Shown one piece after another: positions 7,603-15,133 of a stretch of 34,737 nt of DNA. The first letter of the stretch is position 1. Every line of letters begins with the position of its first letter. The position numbers were made by a program, and so were the translations under genes. The stretch is from Nitrospiraceae bacterium (GTDB taxonomy: Bacteria > Nitrospirota > Thermodesulfovibrionia > Thermodesulfovibrionales > UBA1546): assembly GCA_003599795.1 (NCBI GenBank), contig QZJQ01000042.1, positions 1-34,737 on the forward strand, written 5' to 3'. The notes below the pieces were generated by a model. That model saw only the letters and a list, made by a program, of their open reading frames with translations, was not told the DNA's origin and searched no databases.

Positions 7603-8307
7603 ATGCCGCAGATAGAGATTGCAGAGCTTACAAAAATTTATTCTGTTGACAGGTCGGTAATAACGGCTGCGGATAATATCTCGCTGAAGATAGAGAAGGG
7701 CGAATTTATATCCATTGTCGGGCATTCAGGTTCAGGCAAAACAACCCTGCTTTCCTTGATAGGCGGCATAATACGTCCTACATCCGGAAGAGTCCTGTAC
7801 GAGGGCACGGATATATGCTCGCTTGGCGACGAGAAATTATCAGAGTACAGGAATGAAAAAATAGGATTTATGTTTCAGTTCGCAAGCCTGCTGCCTATTC
7901 TGACTGCGAAGGAGAATGTTCTTCTTCCCGGGCTTTTTGGCTCTCAAAAGAATATGACGAATGAAAGAAAGGCAATGGAATTTCTTGAGATGGTGGGAAT
8001 CGGAGACAGGGCCAATGCATATCCTTCGCAGCTTTCAGGGGGACAGCAGAGGAGGGTGGCTATTGCGCGCGCCCTTATGAATGAGCCCGATGTAATACTT
8101 GCCGATGAGCCTACAGGAGATCTTGACGAAGAGACAGAGGCAGAAATAATGGAATTATTCAAGGAACTCAACAGAGAAAAGAAAGTCACCTTTGTCTTCA
8201 TAACACACAGCCTTGATCTTGCAAAACAAGCGGGAAAACAGTTAAGGATGAGCCGCGGCAAGCTTGCAGTTTCAGAGGCAGAGCCGCTGTGCGCCCCTGC
8301 CTTATAA
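7603..8307 (+). CDS. ABC transporter ATP-binding protein, LolD/MacB family
   Basis: ATPase partner (234 aa) of the preceding permease. All motifs are intact: Walker A GHSGSGKTT, Q-loop FMFQFASLLP, signature LSGGQQRRVAIARAL, Walker B VILADEPTGDLD and H-loop FVFITHSLDLA. The last 15 residues (VSEAEPLCAPAL) are beyond the usual family end. GAGGAG ends the permease gene and serves as the ribosome site. Substrate is not predictable; the neighbouring PCuAC-like copper gene on the other strand is only a weak hint. Confidence 0.93.
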   Translation: MPQIEIAELTKIYSVDRSVITAADNISLKIEKGEFISIVGHSGSGKTTLLSLIGGIIRPTSGRVLYEGTDICSLGDEKLSEYRNEKIGFMFQFASLLPILTAKENVLLPGLFGSQKNMTNERKAMEFLEMVGIGDRANAYPSQLSGGQQRRVAIARALMNEPDVILADEPTGDLDEETEAEIMELFKELNREKKVTFVFITHSLDLAKQAGKQLRMSRGKLAVSEAEPLCAPAL

Positions 8308-8318
8308 GCTATTCTTTC

Positions 8319-8792
8319 TTAGTGTTTGTGCATGGGCATATCCGGCATAGGTTCGGTTAATTTTACCTTCAATATTTTTTCGCCCGTTCTTTCAAGCCTC
8401 AGTTTTAAGGTAAATTCAGTGCCGGCCTTTGTGCCCTTGGGCATTTTGAATATCATTATATGCAGGCTTTTCGGCTTTAATTCAACTATTTCATCGGCAG
8501 GTATTGATATCTTTTCTATGGCCGCCATCTTGCCGTCTTTGACGTCATGGAGTTCTACAACAGCAGAAGGCATATCAACGGACGCGCCAATAAGATTGTC
8601 TGCTCCCTTGCCGCTATTTGTTATTTTCATGAATACCGACGCAGTATTGGACATCATCGGATGAAGATAAGCCTTTACGTCATCAATACGGATATCCGGC
8701 ATCTTTGCTGATGCTCCCATAGCCACTGCAAGGCCCGCTGAAACTGCAACTGTAAGGATTACCATAACGGCAGTTGACAGGTGTCTTTTCAT
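8319..8792 (-). CDS. PCuAC-like periplasmic copper chaperone
   Basis: Small exported protein (157 aa) of the PCuAC/DUF461 family, which in studied bacteria carries Cu(I) for the CuA site of cytochrome oxidase. ATG 8792 follows AAGGGGG and opens a signal peptide (MKRHLSTAVMVILTVAVSAGLAVA); an upstream TTG in frame is less likely. Candidate copper ligands are H82, M89, H111 and M113; M89-X21-H111-X-M113 matches the family spacing, while H82-X6-M89 is shorter than the commonly quoted X10. The C-terminal MPDMPMHKH tail could also bind metal. It is the last gene on the - strand after the glutamate synthase genes, with a 3-nt gap, and converges with the ABC ATPase gene. No CuA oxidase gene is in the window. 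Confidence 0.85.
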   Translation of the reverse strand: MKRHLSTAVMVILTVAVSAGLAVAMGASAKMPDIRIDDVKAYLHPMMSNTASVFMKITNSGKGADNLIGASVDMPSAVVELHDVKDGKMAAIEKISIPADEIVELKPKSLHIMIFKMPKGTKAGTEFTLKLRLERTGEKILKVKLTEPMPDMPMHKH

Positions 8793-8810
8793 TAGTCCCC
8801 CTTTCAATGA

Positions 8811-11213
8811 TTAAATGTTTTCAGTCATTTCCCATACGCCGCAGGGGCATATTCCAGCACAGAAGCCGCATCCTATGCAAAGGTTGTCATCAACAACATA
8901 TTCATAAGAGCCGTCTTTATGTTCAACTCTGCTTATCGCTCCCCAGTAGCATGTTGCCTCACACATGCGGCAATCTCGGCATGTGGCGCAGGACATGCAC
9001 CTCTCTGCCTCTTTCTCAATGGAAAAATCACTGCGGCAGGCATCGTAGTATTCTGATTTAATTCTCTCATAGGCTATGGGCTGCTTTATCTCAGGCCATC
9101 TCGGGGCATGCATAATCTGATAGTTAATGAAGTCTGCCGCAAGCCGTCCCTGTCCTATTGCATGGGTTACAAGCCCAAGGCCTGTAGCATCTCCTATTGC
9201 ATAAACTTTCACGTCAGAGGTCTGGTAATTTTCATTGACGGTTATCCAGCCTTTTTCCGCATGAACCGAAGGAGGAAGAAAATCAAGCTGCGGCATGTCG
9301 CCGATTGCCATTACAACAAAATCTGCATCAACTGATGAACCGTCTTTGAAAAAAAGTCTGCCGGCCTTTTTGTCATATCTGTCTGTAAGCTTGGGCCAGA
9401 GCACCTGAGTACCTTTTGCCATTGCTATTCTCATCTCTTCACCGAATGCGGCAGGCTTTTGTATATCAACAGCAGTGACAGATTCTGCGCCATTATTATA
9501 TGCCTCTGAAGCAGAGTCCATTCCCACATTCCCCGCGCCAATTACAACAACTTTTTTGCCTTTGAGGTCAGGATGTTTGCCGAGATTTATATCCTTAAGA
9601 AAATCATAGGCAGACACCGTATCCTCAGAGCCTGAGAATGAAATTTTTCTCGGCTGGTGCGCTCCGCAGGCAAGGACCACAACTTCATGTCCTTTATAAA
9701 TTTCATTGAATTTGTTTTTGTCCACTTTTGTATTAAGATGCAGATTTACTCCCAGCTCCGCGAACCTCGATATTTCCTTTTCAAGTATCTCATGGGGTAA
9801 GCGCTCTCTCGGAATGCAGAGCTCAATCTTTCCTCCAAGCTTGCCTGTGGATTCATAAAGGTCAACAGCATGCCCTTTTAATGCAAGCTGCCAAGCAGCG
9901 CTCATACCTGCAGGGCCTGCGCCTATCACAGCTATCTTATGGCCCGTAGGCTTGTCTTTTTCAGGGGCAGGAAGATTAAGAGAAAGCTCTCCGAGCCTGT
10001 CTATTGCCAGCGGTTTGTCAAGCCTGGCCCTTGTGCATGCCTGCATGCAGAGGTTAGGGCATATCTCGCCGCAAACAGTTGCAGGAAGAGGGCTGTATCT
10101 TAATACAAGCTCAAGCGCCTCGTTCAGTTTTCCCTGCCGCATTAATGAGGCCCTTTTATGCGACGGGATATGTGTCGGGCATGCATATGCGCAAGGAGGC
10201 GCGTATTTTTCGTTCGCCCATAAAGGCTTGTTCCTTCTGTCAGCGCCGGTTGTGATGTATGGAAGCAATGTAAGCTCATGGTCCAGATATTCCGCAAATA
10301 AGCCTCCCTGTCCAACCTCTTTATCCCACATATTTTTTCTGAAATCGGAAGTGGACATGCCGAGCCATTTTCTACCGCGTTTTTCCTGAGGCGTATAAGC
10401 AATGAGTTTTTTCCAGTCATCAGGAGATTTTGTAAGCTCAGTTAGATAAGCTGTTCTATCAATGGCCTCAAGAAAAGGCCTCATGTTTGTCCTAAGCCAT
10501 TCCCAGTCCTGAGGCGTCAGATTCACGAGCTTTACATCTTTTTCACTGTAGCCCTGAATGGGGCCTCTGAAATATATTGTCCCGCCGACCATTCCCACGC
10601 AGGGGCGGTAGCCGAGTATGTTTTCAGGATTTCGCGGATCTACTCCGCAGACAACAGCAATGCCTCCTGCTTTGAATTCGGCAAATGAGTCTCCTACATT
10701 TCTGAAATACCATGACTGAGGAGGATTGAATCTCGGGTTATGTTTTGTCATGGTGTCGCATCTTGCACCGCCGCTTCCCTGAACGTATAAAACCCCCTGA
10801 GCGGCAGCATTGAATGCGCCGTTTGTCGCATCGCCGAGCACAGTTATCTTTGCGCCGCAGTTAATCCATCCCACATCATCAGAAACGCTTCCTTTAACGA
10901 GTATTTCAGTTCCCGGCATTCCCATGCTTCCAAGCCTCTGCCCGACAGGCCCTTCTACGGTTATGCCTACAGTCTCTCCTCTGGGCCAGATTCTTCCCCC
11001 GATGCCGTGCTGGCCGTCGGCTACTATGTGAAGCTCTCTTGCGCCTTCCTGAACTGCATGCTGTATCTGTTCCTCAAGAATACGTGAAGGAATGCGCCTG
11101 CCTTTGACAGCGCCGTGTATGGGGATAGCAGATGATGCATGATGCATGATGCATGATTCACGATTTTTTTTATCCTGCATCCTGTATCTTGTATCCTTCT
11201 TTTTAGCACGCAT
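8811..11213 (-). CDS. gltD: Glutamate synthase fusion: GXGXG domain, GltD-type oxidoreductase, ferredoxin domain
   Basis: Third part of a split glutamate synthase (800 aa). The N-terminal GXGXG beta-helix domain (about 33-220), elsewhere the C-terminus of GltB, is fused to a GltD-like module: Fe-S ligands C341, C345 and C381-C393, FAD-binding GAGPAG (431-436), NAD(P)-binding GAGNVG (559-564) and YAIGD (671-675). The C-terminus adds Cys-rich 2[4Fe-4S]-type sequences (739-755 and 779-791). It should feed electrons from NAD(P)H or ferredoxin to the FMN subunit. Its ATG overlaps the FMN-subunit stop by 11 nt. Residues about 7-29 are encoded by the heptamer repeat (11131-11199) and look like an insertion between MRAKK and IPIHGAVKG. 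Confidence 0.92.
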   Translation of the reverse strand: MRAKKKDTRYRMQDKKNRESCIMHHASSAIPIHGAVKGRRIPSRILEEQIQHAVQEGARELHIVADGQHGIGGRIWPRGETVGITVEGPVGQRLGSMGMPGTEILVKGSVSDDVGWINCGAKITVLGDATNGAFNAAAQGVLYVQGSGGARCDTMTKHNPRFNPPQSWYFRNVGDSFAEFKAGGIAVVCGVDPRNPENILGYRPCVGMVGGTIYFRGPIQGYSEKDVKLVNLTPQDWEWLRTNMRPFLEAIDRTAYLTELTKSPDDWKKLIAYTPQEKRGRKWLGMSTSDFRKNMWDKEVGQGGLFAEYLDHELTLLPYITTGADRRNKPLWANEKYAPPCAYACPTHIPSHKRASLMRQGKLNEALELVLRYSPLPATVCGEICPNLCMQACTRARLDKPLAIDRLGELSLNLPAPEKDKPTGHKIAVIGAGPAGMSAAWQLALKGHAVDLYESTGKLGGKIELCIPRERLPHEILEKEISRFAELGVNLHLNTKVDKNKFNEIYKGHEVVVLACGAHQPRKISFSGSEDTVSAYDFLKDINLGKHPDLKGKKVVVIGAGNVGMDSASEAYNNGAESVTAVDIQKPAAFGEEMRIAMAKGTQVLWPKLTDRYDKKAGRLFFKDGSSVDADFVVMAIGDMPQLDFLPPSVHAEKGWITVNENYQTSDVKVYAIGDATGLGLVTHAIGQGRLAADFINYQIMHAPRWPEIKQPIAYERIKSEYYDACRSDFSIEKEAERCMSCATCRDCRMCEATCYWGAISRVEHKDGSYEYVVDDNLCIGCGFCAGICPCGVWEMTENI
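11131..11199 (-). repeat. In-frame dispersed heptamer repeat, copy 2 (inside the glutamate synthase gene)
   Basis: Read on the - strand: GATACAR-type heptamers, an A-rich joint, then TGCATCA heptamers. It is the counterpart of 385-460 in hom, with the same orientation relative to the gene and the same frame. It encodes YRMQDKKNRESCIMHHASSA, closely matching the hom peptide. On the + strand the GATGCAT units are at 11134-11140, 11141-11147 and 11148-11154. Confidence 0.85.
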
Positions 11214-12870
11214 AGCTTATTCCTAACCTCTCTGCCATAGCTTTATCATCTGTGCTTAGTCCGTCCGACATGCCTATCGGAAGCTCTGTGCTTCTTCCCA
11301 TGGGCGCAAATATTTTTTTCAGTTCAACATCAGCAGCCTTGAAGACCTCTACAACGCGCTCTGCAACCTTATCTGCATCAAGCCTTCTGTAGAGTTTCGG
11401 ATCCTGTGTTGTAATGCCCCTCGGGCATTTGCCTGTATTGCAAAGGTTGCAACGGTTATGCTCATCTCCGAAACAATCCGCAGCCGTCTGCATTATGTAT
11501 TTGCCTATAGAAACAGCAGAAGCGCCGAGCATTATCAAGGCAGCTGCATTTGCCGCAAGATTTCCTTTCTTGCCTATGCCGCCGGCAGCTATCAGAGGAA
11601 GCTCATTTTGTTTGCCCTGCTTAACAAGGTCCAGATAACACTCTCTCAGATTTGATGCAATCGGATGCCCCATCTTATCCATTGATACATTGTACGCCGC
11701 GCCTGTTCCTCCGTCCTCGCCGTCTATGGACAAAGCTGCCGCATAAGGATTCCTCGCAAGGTTATTTAATACAGCCTTTGCAGTCCTTGTTCCTGATATC
11801 TTCGGATAAACAGGCACCCTGAAACCCCATGCCATTGACATGGACTGTATCATCTTTGCAACTGCTTCTTCTATTGAATACTTAGTCTGGTGAGTCGGAG
11901 GCGATGCGAGGTCCACAAACTGCGGGACTCCTCTTATGCCAGCAATGAGCCTGAGAACCTTTTGAGCCATCAAGAGTCCGCCGTCGCCCGGTTTTGCGCC
12001 CTGGCCGTATTTAATTTCTATTGCAGCAGGGTCTTCAACCATGTGGGGAAGGGCGTGTATAATCTCATCCCATCCAAAATAACCTGATGCTATTTGTATA
12101 ATGAAATATTTAAGATATTTTGATCTCAGGAGCCTCGGCGGCATGCCTCCCTCTCCGGAGCACATGACCACAGGCATTCCTTCAACCTCATTAAGATATG
12201 CCACTCCCATTGCAAGGCCTTCCCACATAGGAGGAGACAAGGCCCCGATTGACATGCTGCCGATCATTATCGGATAAATCTCACGAACCGGCGGGATAAA
12301 CCTGCCGTTTTCCTTGTCAGCGACGAGCTTGTTGTTTACAAGCTTAAGAGGCAGTTCCTCCGGAGGCAGTATTCTTCCGAGCAAAGTTCTCACCCTGAAT
12401 TCATGCCTTCCGGCATCAAGCGCAGGGTCCGTAAGCATTGAGATTCTTGTGAATTTAAGCCGGTCCAGAGTTGAGATGGAAGGATCATTCCTCCTTCCGC
12501 CTCTCTTATATCCCTCTCCGCCTTTATTTTTATAGTGCAGTAGTTTATTCTGAGGATTGAATTCAGGCTCTATGGCTTCATTAGGGCACACAAGTGTGCA
12601 AGAACCGCATCCGACGCAGTAGCGCTCCATGTCAGTTACCTGCTCAACAATCTGTATAACCTGTCTTTCTGCCTTTGGAGCAGGCGCTGCGCCTTCGGAA
12701 ACAACGTAACGCTGGACTTTCACGGTGGCCTCAATTGCTTTAACAGGGCATACCGCTGTGCATTTACCGCATCTTTTGCACCTGTCATCGCGCCACCTGA
12801 CAATATACGGGAATTCTCTAAGAGAAAGTTTATGATTGTGATCCAGTCTTAACCCTGAAGCTGGTTCCAT
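11203..12870 (-). CDS. gltB: Glutamate synthase, FMN-binding synthase subunit with N-terminal ferredoxin domain
   Basis: Catalytic subunit (555 aa) that reduces 2-iminoglutarate, formed from 2-oxoglutarate and ammonia, to glutamate. Two 4Fe-4S motifs at the N-terminus (CKRCGKCTAVCP from residue 31, CVGCGSCTLVCP from 85) precede the TIM-barrel synthase domain (GSMSIGALSPPMWEGLAMG, GEGGMPPRL, KYGQGAKPGDGG, DGEDGGTGAA). The 3Fe-4S site is CNLCNTGKCP near the C-terminus. This is the archaeal-type arrangement, without fused amidotransferase and GXGXG domains. AGGAGG lies 7 nt before the ATG. It overlaps the amidotransferase gene by 22 nt and the next gene by 11 nt, so the three are translationally coupled. 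Confidence 0.94.
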   Translation of the reverse strand: MEPASGLRLDHNHKLSLREFPYIVRWRDDRCKRCGKCTAVCPVKAIEATVKVQRYVVSEGAAPAPKAERQVIQIVEQVTDMERYCVGCGSCTLVCPNEAIEPEFNPQNKLLHYKNKGGEGYKRGGRRNDPSISTLDRLKFTRISMLTDPALDAGRHEFRVRTLLGRILPPEELPLKLVNNKLVADKENGRFIPPVREIYPIMIGSMSIGALSPPMWEGLAMGVAYLNEVEGMPVVMCSGEGGMPPRLLRSKYLKYFIIQIASGYFGWDEIIHALPHMVEDPAAIEIKYGQGAKPGDGGLLMAQKVLRLIAGIRGVPQFVDLASPPTHQTKYSIEEAVAKMIQSMSMAWGFRVPVYPKISGTRTAKAVLNNLARNPYAAALSIDGEDGGTGAAYNVSMDKMGHPIASNLRECYLDLVKQGKQNELPLIAAGGIGKKGNLAANAAALIMLGASAVSIGKYIMQTAADCFGDEHNRCNLCNTGKCPRGITTQDPKLYRRLDADKVAERVVEVFKAADVELKKIFAPMGRSTELPIGMSDGLSTDDKAMAERLGISYAC

Positions 12871-13958
12871 ACCTTTACCTCCTCGGCCCCGGGCGAAACA
12901 ATGACCATATCATATTTCATCGGGAAGATGTCCTTAGACTTTTCCCTCTTTGGAACAGCCTTGTCAACTCCGCATTCCTCTGACATAAGCGCATATTTTC
13001 CCTTAACGCCTGCAACCACGCCGGGCCTGAGTTTCTTTGAATCCTGAACCATAAAGCATGTACCGTCAGGCGTAAATCCGATAACCATATTAGGGCCGTC
13101 TATGCAAAGCGGCCGCAGTGATTGTTTTATCAGTTTCAGCGCCTCAGCGTCTTTTCTTGTCTCAATTTCTGTTGGTTTGAGCGGCGTTATGACATCCTTA
13201 TAGTAATTCAGTGGGTATCCAAGCTGTCTTGCGGTGTAATGAAGTATGTGGGTGAAGACCTCGCTGTCGCTGTTATAGCCGGTATATCCCGTAAATCCCC
13301 TGCTCATCAGAAACTCTCTGATTGGGACAAATGCGGTATTCTCACCGTTTGTCATGGAACAATATCCCTGAATAAAAAACGGGTGGCACGCGTAAAGATA
13401 TATCTGGTAATTTGTGTTCTGCCTGCCTTGCGCAAATATAACCTTTGCCTGTAACCCATCCCTGTCAAGCCCGAAGAACTCCCCAAGCTCAAGGGGGTCG
13501 CCGACTTCTTTTAAAGTAATAACATCAGGGTAAAAAGAAAACACAAAGATTGATTCGTCAGGCTCGCCAATGCATCTTAAGGCAAGCCGCGTGTTCATCA
13601 GAAGGTCTTCTTTTTCAGAAAAGGCTTTGTCTTTATACGAAGACGGATAGTCATAAGCCCGTGCAAAATAATAATCGCGAGGAACAATGCCTTTCAGTGG
13701 TTTTATTTTAGGGGTCCAAGTATGTTTAACCCTGAACCCGTTTTTCTTCATATAATCGTCAAGAACCTTAACTCCTTTTTTAGAGCAGATGCCTGACATT
13801 ACCGGATATTTCTTGAGGTCTTTGAATTCTCCACCGAGGTCTTTTAGCGTGAGCCCCAATCCTGAACCGTCATGCCCTTCTTTCATCGTCTCAAGGGCGA
13901 GGATATTCTCCATCGGAGAGAAGTATTTATTTGATGTTATCGCTGCAAGCCTGCACAT
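12849..13958 (-). CDS. Class II glutamine amidotransferase subunit of glutamate synthase
   Basis: Stand-alone GATase (369 aa) that hydrolyses glutamine and supplies ammonia to the FMN subunit. The start MCRLAAIT exposes Cys2 as N-terminal nucleophile after Met removal; GHDGSGLGL and the GYNSDSEVFTHIL segment are typical of this fold. It is larger than archaeal GltA-type amidotransferases, with about 100 residues of insertion between the nucleophile and the core. First gene of the glutamate synthase operon; a GAGG lies about 9 nt before the ATG. Upstream are a consensus promoter and a terminator-like hairpin. Confidence 0.9.
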   Translation of the reverse strand: MCRLAAITSNKYFSPMENILALETMKEGHDGSGLGLTLKDLGGEFKDLKKYPVMSGICSKKGVKVLDDYMKKNGFRVKHTWTPKIKPLKGIVPRDYYFARAYDYPSSYKDKAFSEKEDLLMNTRLALRCIGEPDESIFVFSFYPDVITLKEVGDPLELGEFFGLDRDGLQAKVIFAQGRQNTNYQIYLYACHPFFIQGYCSMTNGENTAFVPIREFLMSRGFTGYTGYNSDSEVFTHILHYTARQLGYPLNYYKDVITPLKPTEIETRKDAEALKLIKQSLRPLCIDGPNMVIGFTPDGTCFMVQDSKKLRPGVVAGVKGKYALMSEECGVDKAVPKREKSKDIFPMKYDMVIVSPGAEEVKVWNQLQG

Positions 13959-13992
13959 TCCGCATTACCTCAACGTTTTGTTATTATCCGGC

Positions 13993-14038
13993 AAAAAAGC
14001 GTCTATACCATCTCATATCTCTCATGGTATTAGACGCT
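13993..14038 (-). terminator. Terminator-like hairpin in the 5' leader of the glutamate synthase operon (possible attenuator)
   Basis: On the - strand, arms at 14024-14038 and 13998-14011 form a 14-bp stem with one bulged A and a 12-nt loop, followed by six Us (A tract 13993-13998). It lies downstream of the promoter at 14067-14096 and 35-40 nt before the first ATG, on the same strand, so it must be read through for expression. That position is typical of transcription attenuation. No leader-peptide ORF or known riboswitch was recognised. Confidence 0.75.
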
Positions 14039-14066
14039 GTTGATGGCAATTAACTGCCGTATATGT

Positions 14067-14096
14067 ATAATAAAAAGTAAAGACATTTGTTGTCAA
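14067..14096 (-). promoter_or_regulatory. Sigma70-type promoter of the glutamate synthase operon
   Basis: On the - strand TTGACA (14091-14096) and TATTAT (14067-14072) are separated by 18 bp. The start is predicted near 14060, giving a leader of about 100 nt. The segments CAATTAACTGCCG (14048-14060) and AAATTAACGGCAG (14107-14119) flank the promoter and share AATTAAC followed by a GC-rich half-site; they could be operators. Confidence 0.65.
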
Positions 14097-14175
14097 ACAG
14101 TATAACAAATTAACGGCAGAAAATGAAAAGGATTTATCATGCTGCCCGAGAGCTAAAACCGGAGGGTCGGTATTC

Positions 14176-15048
14176 GTGGAGATATTAGAAGGGTTCCGTA
14201 TCTATCTGTCGGTGGAAAGAGGGCTGTCTAAAAACACTGTTGAAGCGTATGCGAGGGACATCGGGCTCTTTCAAAAAATGCTGGCGTCAACAAACAAAGG
14301 GCTTGATTCTTTTTCAAAAACCGATATCTTAGATTTCCTTGGAGAGATGAAAGACAATGCCTATTCAACTCCGAGTATTTGCAGGTTTATATCTTCCATA
14401 CGCGGCATTTGCAGATATATGATTGTAGAGAAAATCATCAAAGACGACCCTTCGGAAAATCTCCAGACTCCCAAGAAATGGGAAAGGCTTCCAAAAGCTA
14501 TAAGCCTTGAAGATGTCATATCCCTTCTGGACAGCAGGACAGACAGCGCTACATTTTTAAGGGACACGGCAATGCTGGAGATCCTTTATTCTTCGGGACT
14601 GCGTGTGAGCGAACTGGTTTCTCTTAAGCACGGCAATGTAAACCTTGAAGCCGGCTTTCTGAGAATTATGGGCAAGGGCTCAAAGGAAAGGCTTGTTCCT
14701 ATAAACTCAAGGGCTTTAGATAAAATTAAAAGATATACAAAAGAACTCAGGCCGGCCATCTTAAAGAAAAAGCAGTCTGACTATCTCTTTGTAACAAACA
14801 GAGGCCGTGCCATGACAAGGCAGCGTTTCTGGCAGACGATTAAGAAATACGGAAAACAGATAGGCATCAACCTCTCGCCTCACACCCTGCGGCATTCCTT
14901 TGCAACACACCTGCTTGAAGGCGGAGCAGATTTGCGCTCTGTTCAGAAGATGCTCGGCCATTCAGACATATCCACAACGCAGATATACACTAAGGTCTCA
15001 AGCGACAGAATCAAGAAGGTGTACACCCAGCATCATCCGCGGGCGTAA
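14176..15048 (+). CDS. xerD: Tyrosine recombinase XerD
   Basis: Site-specific recombinase (290 aa) that resolves chromosome dimers at dif with XerC. GTG 14176 is the start because GGAGGG lies 9 nt before it. An N-terminal SAM-like DNA-binding domain (1-95) is followed by the catalytic domain with GLRVSELVSL (Arg), the Lys in GKGSKERLVP, HTLRHSFATHLL (His-x-x-Arg), LGHSDISTTQIYTKV (His, then Tyr nucleophile), and the C-terminus QHHPRA characteristic of XerD. It diverges from the glutamate synthase operon. No adjacent mobile-element features, so a housekeeping role is likely; no dif site was identified. Confidence 0.92.
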   Translation: MEILEGFRIYLSVERGLSKNTVEAYARDIGLFQKMLASTNKGLDSFSKTDILDFLGEMKDNAYSTPSICRFISSIRGICRYMIVEKIIKDDPSENLQTPKKWERLPKAISLEDVISLLDSRTDSATFLRDTAMLEILYSSGLRVSELVSLKHGNVNLEAGFLRIMGKGSKERLVPINSRALDKIKRYTKELRPAILKKKQSDYLFVTNRGRAMTRQRFWQTIKKYGKQIGINLSPHTLRHSFATHLLEGGADLRSVQKMLGHSDISTTQIYTKVSSDRIKKVYTQHHPRA

Positions 15049-15133
15049 TCTCTTTATTAAAACTTTTTTTTGTGGTAAATTGTTCTTAGCAATAAATTAC
15101 ATGCTATAAACTGAAATTACCATGGAGGTAAAA

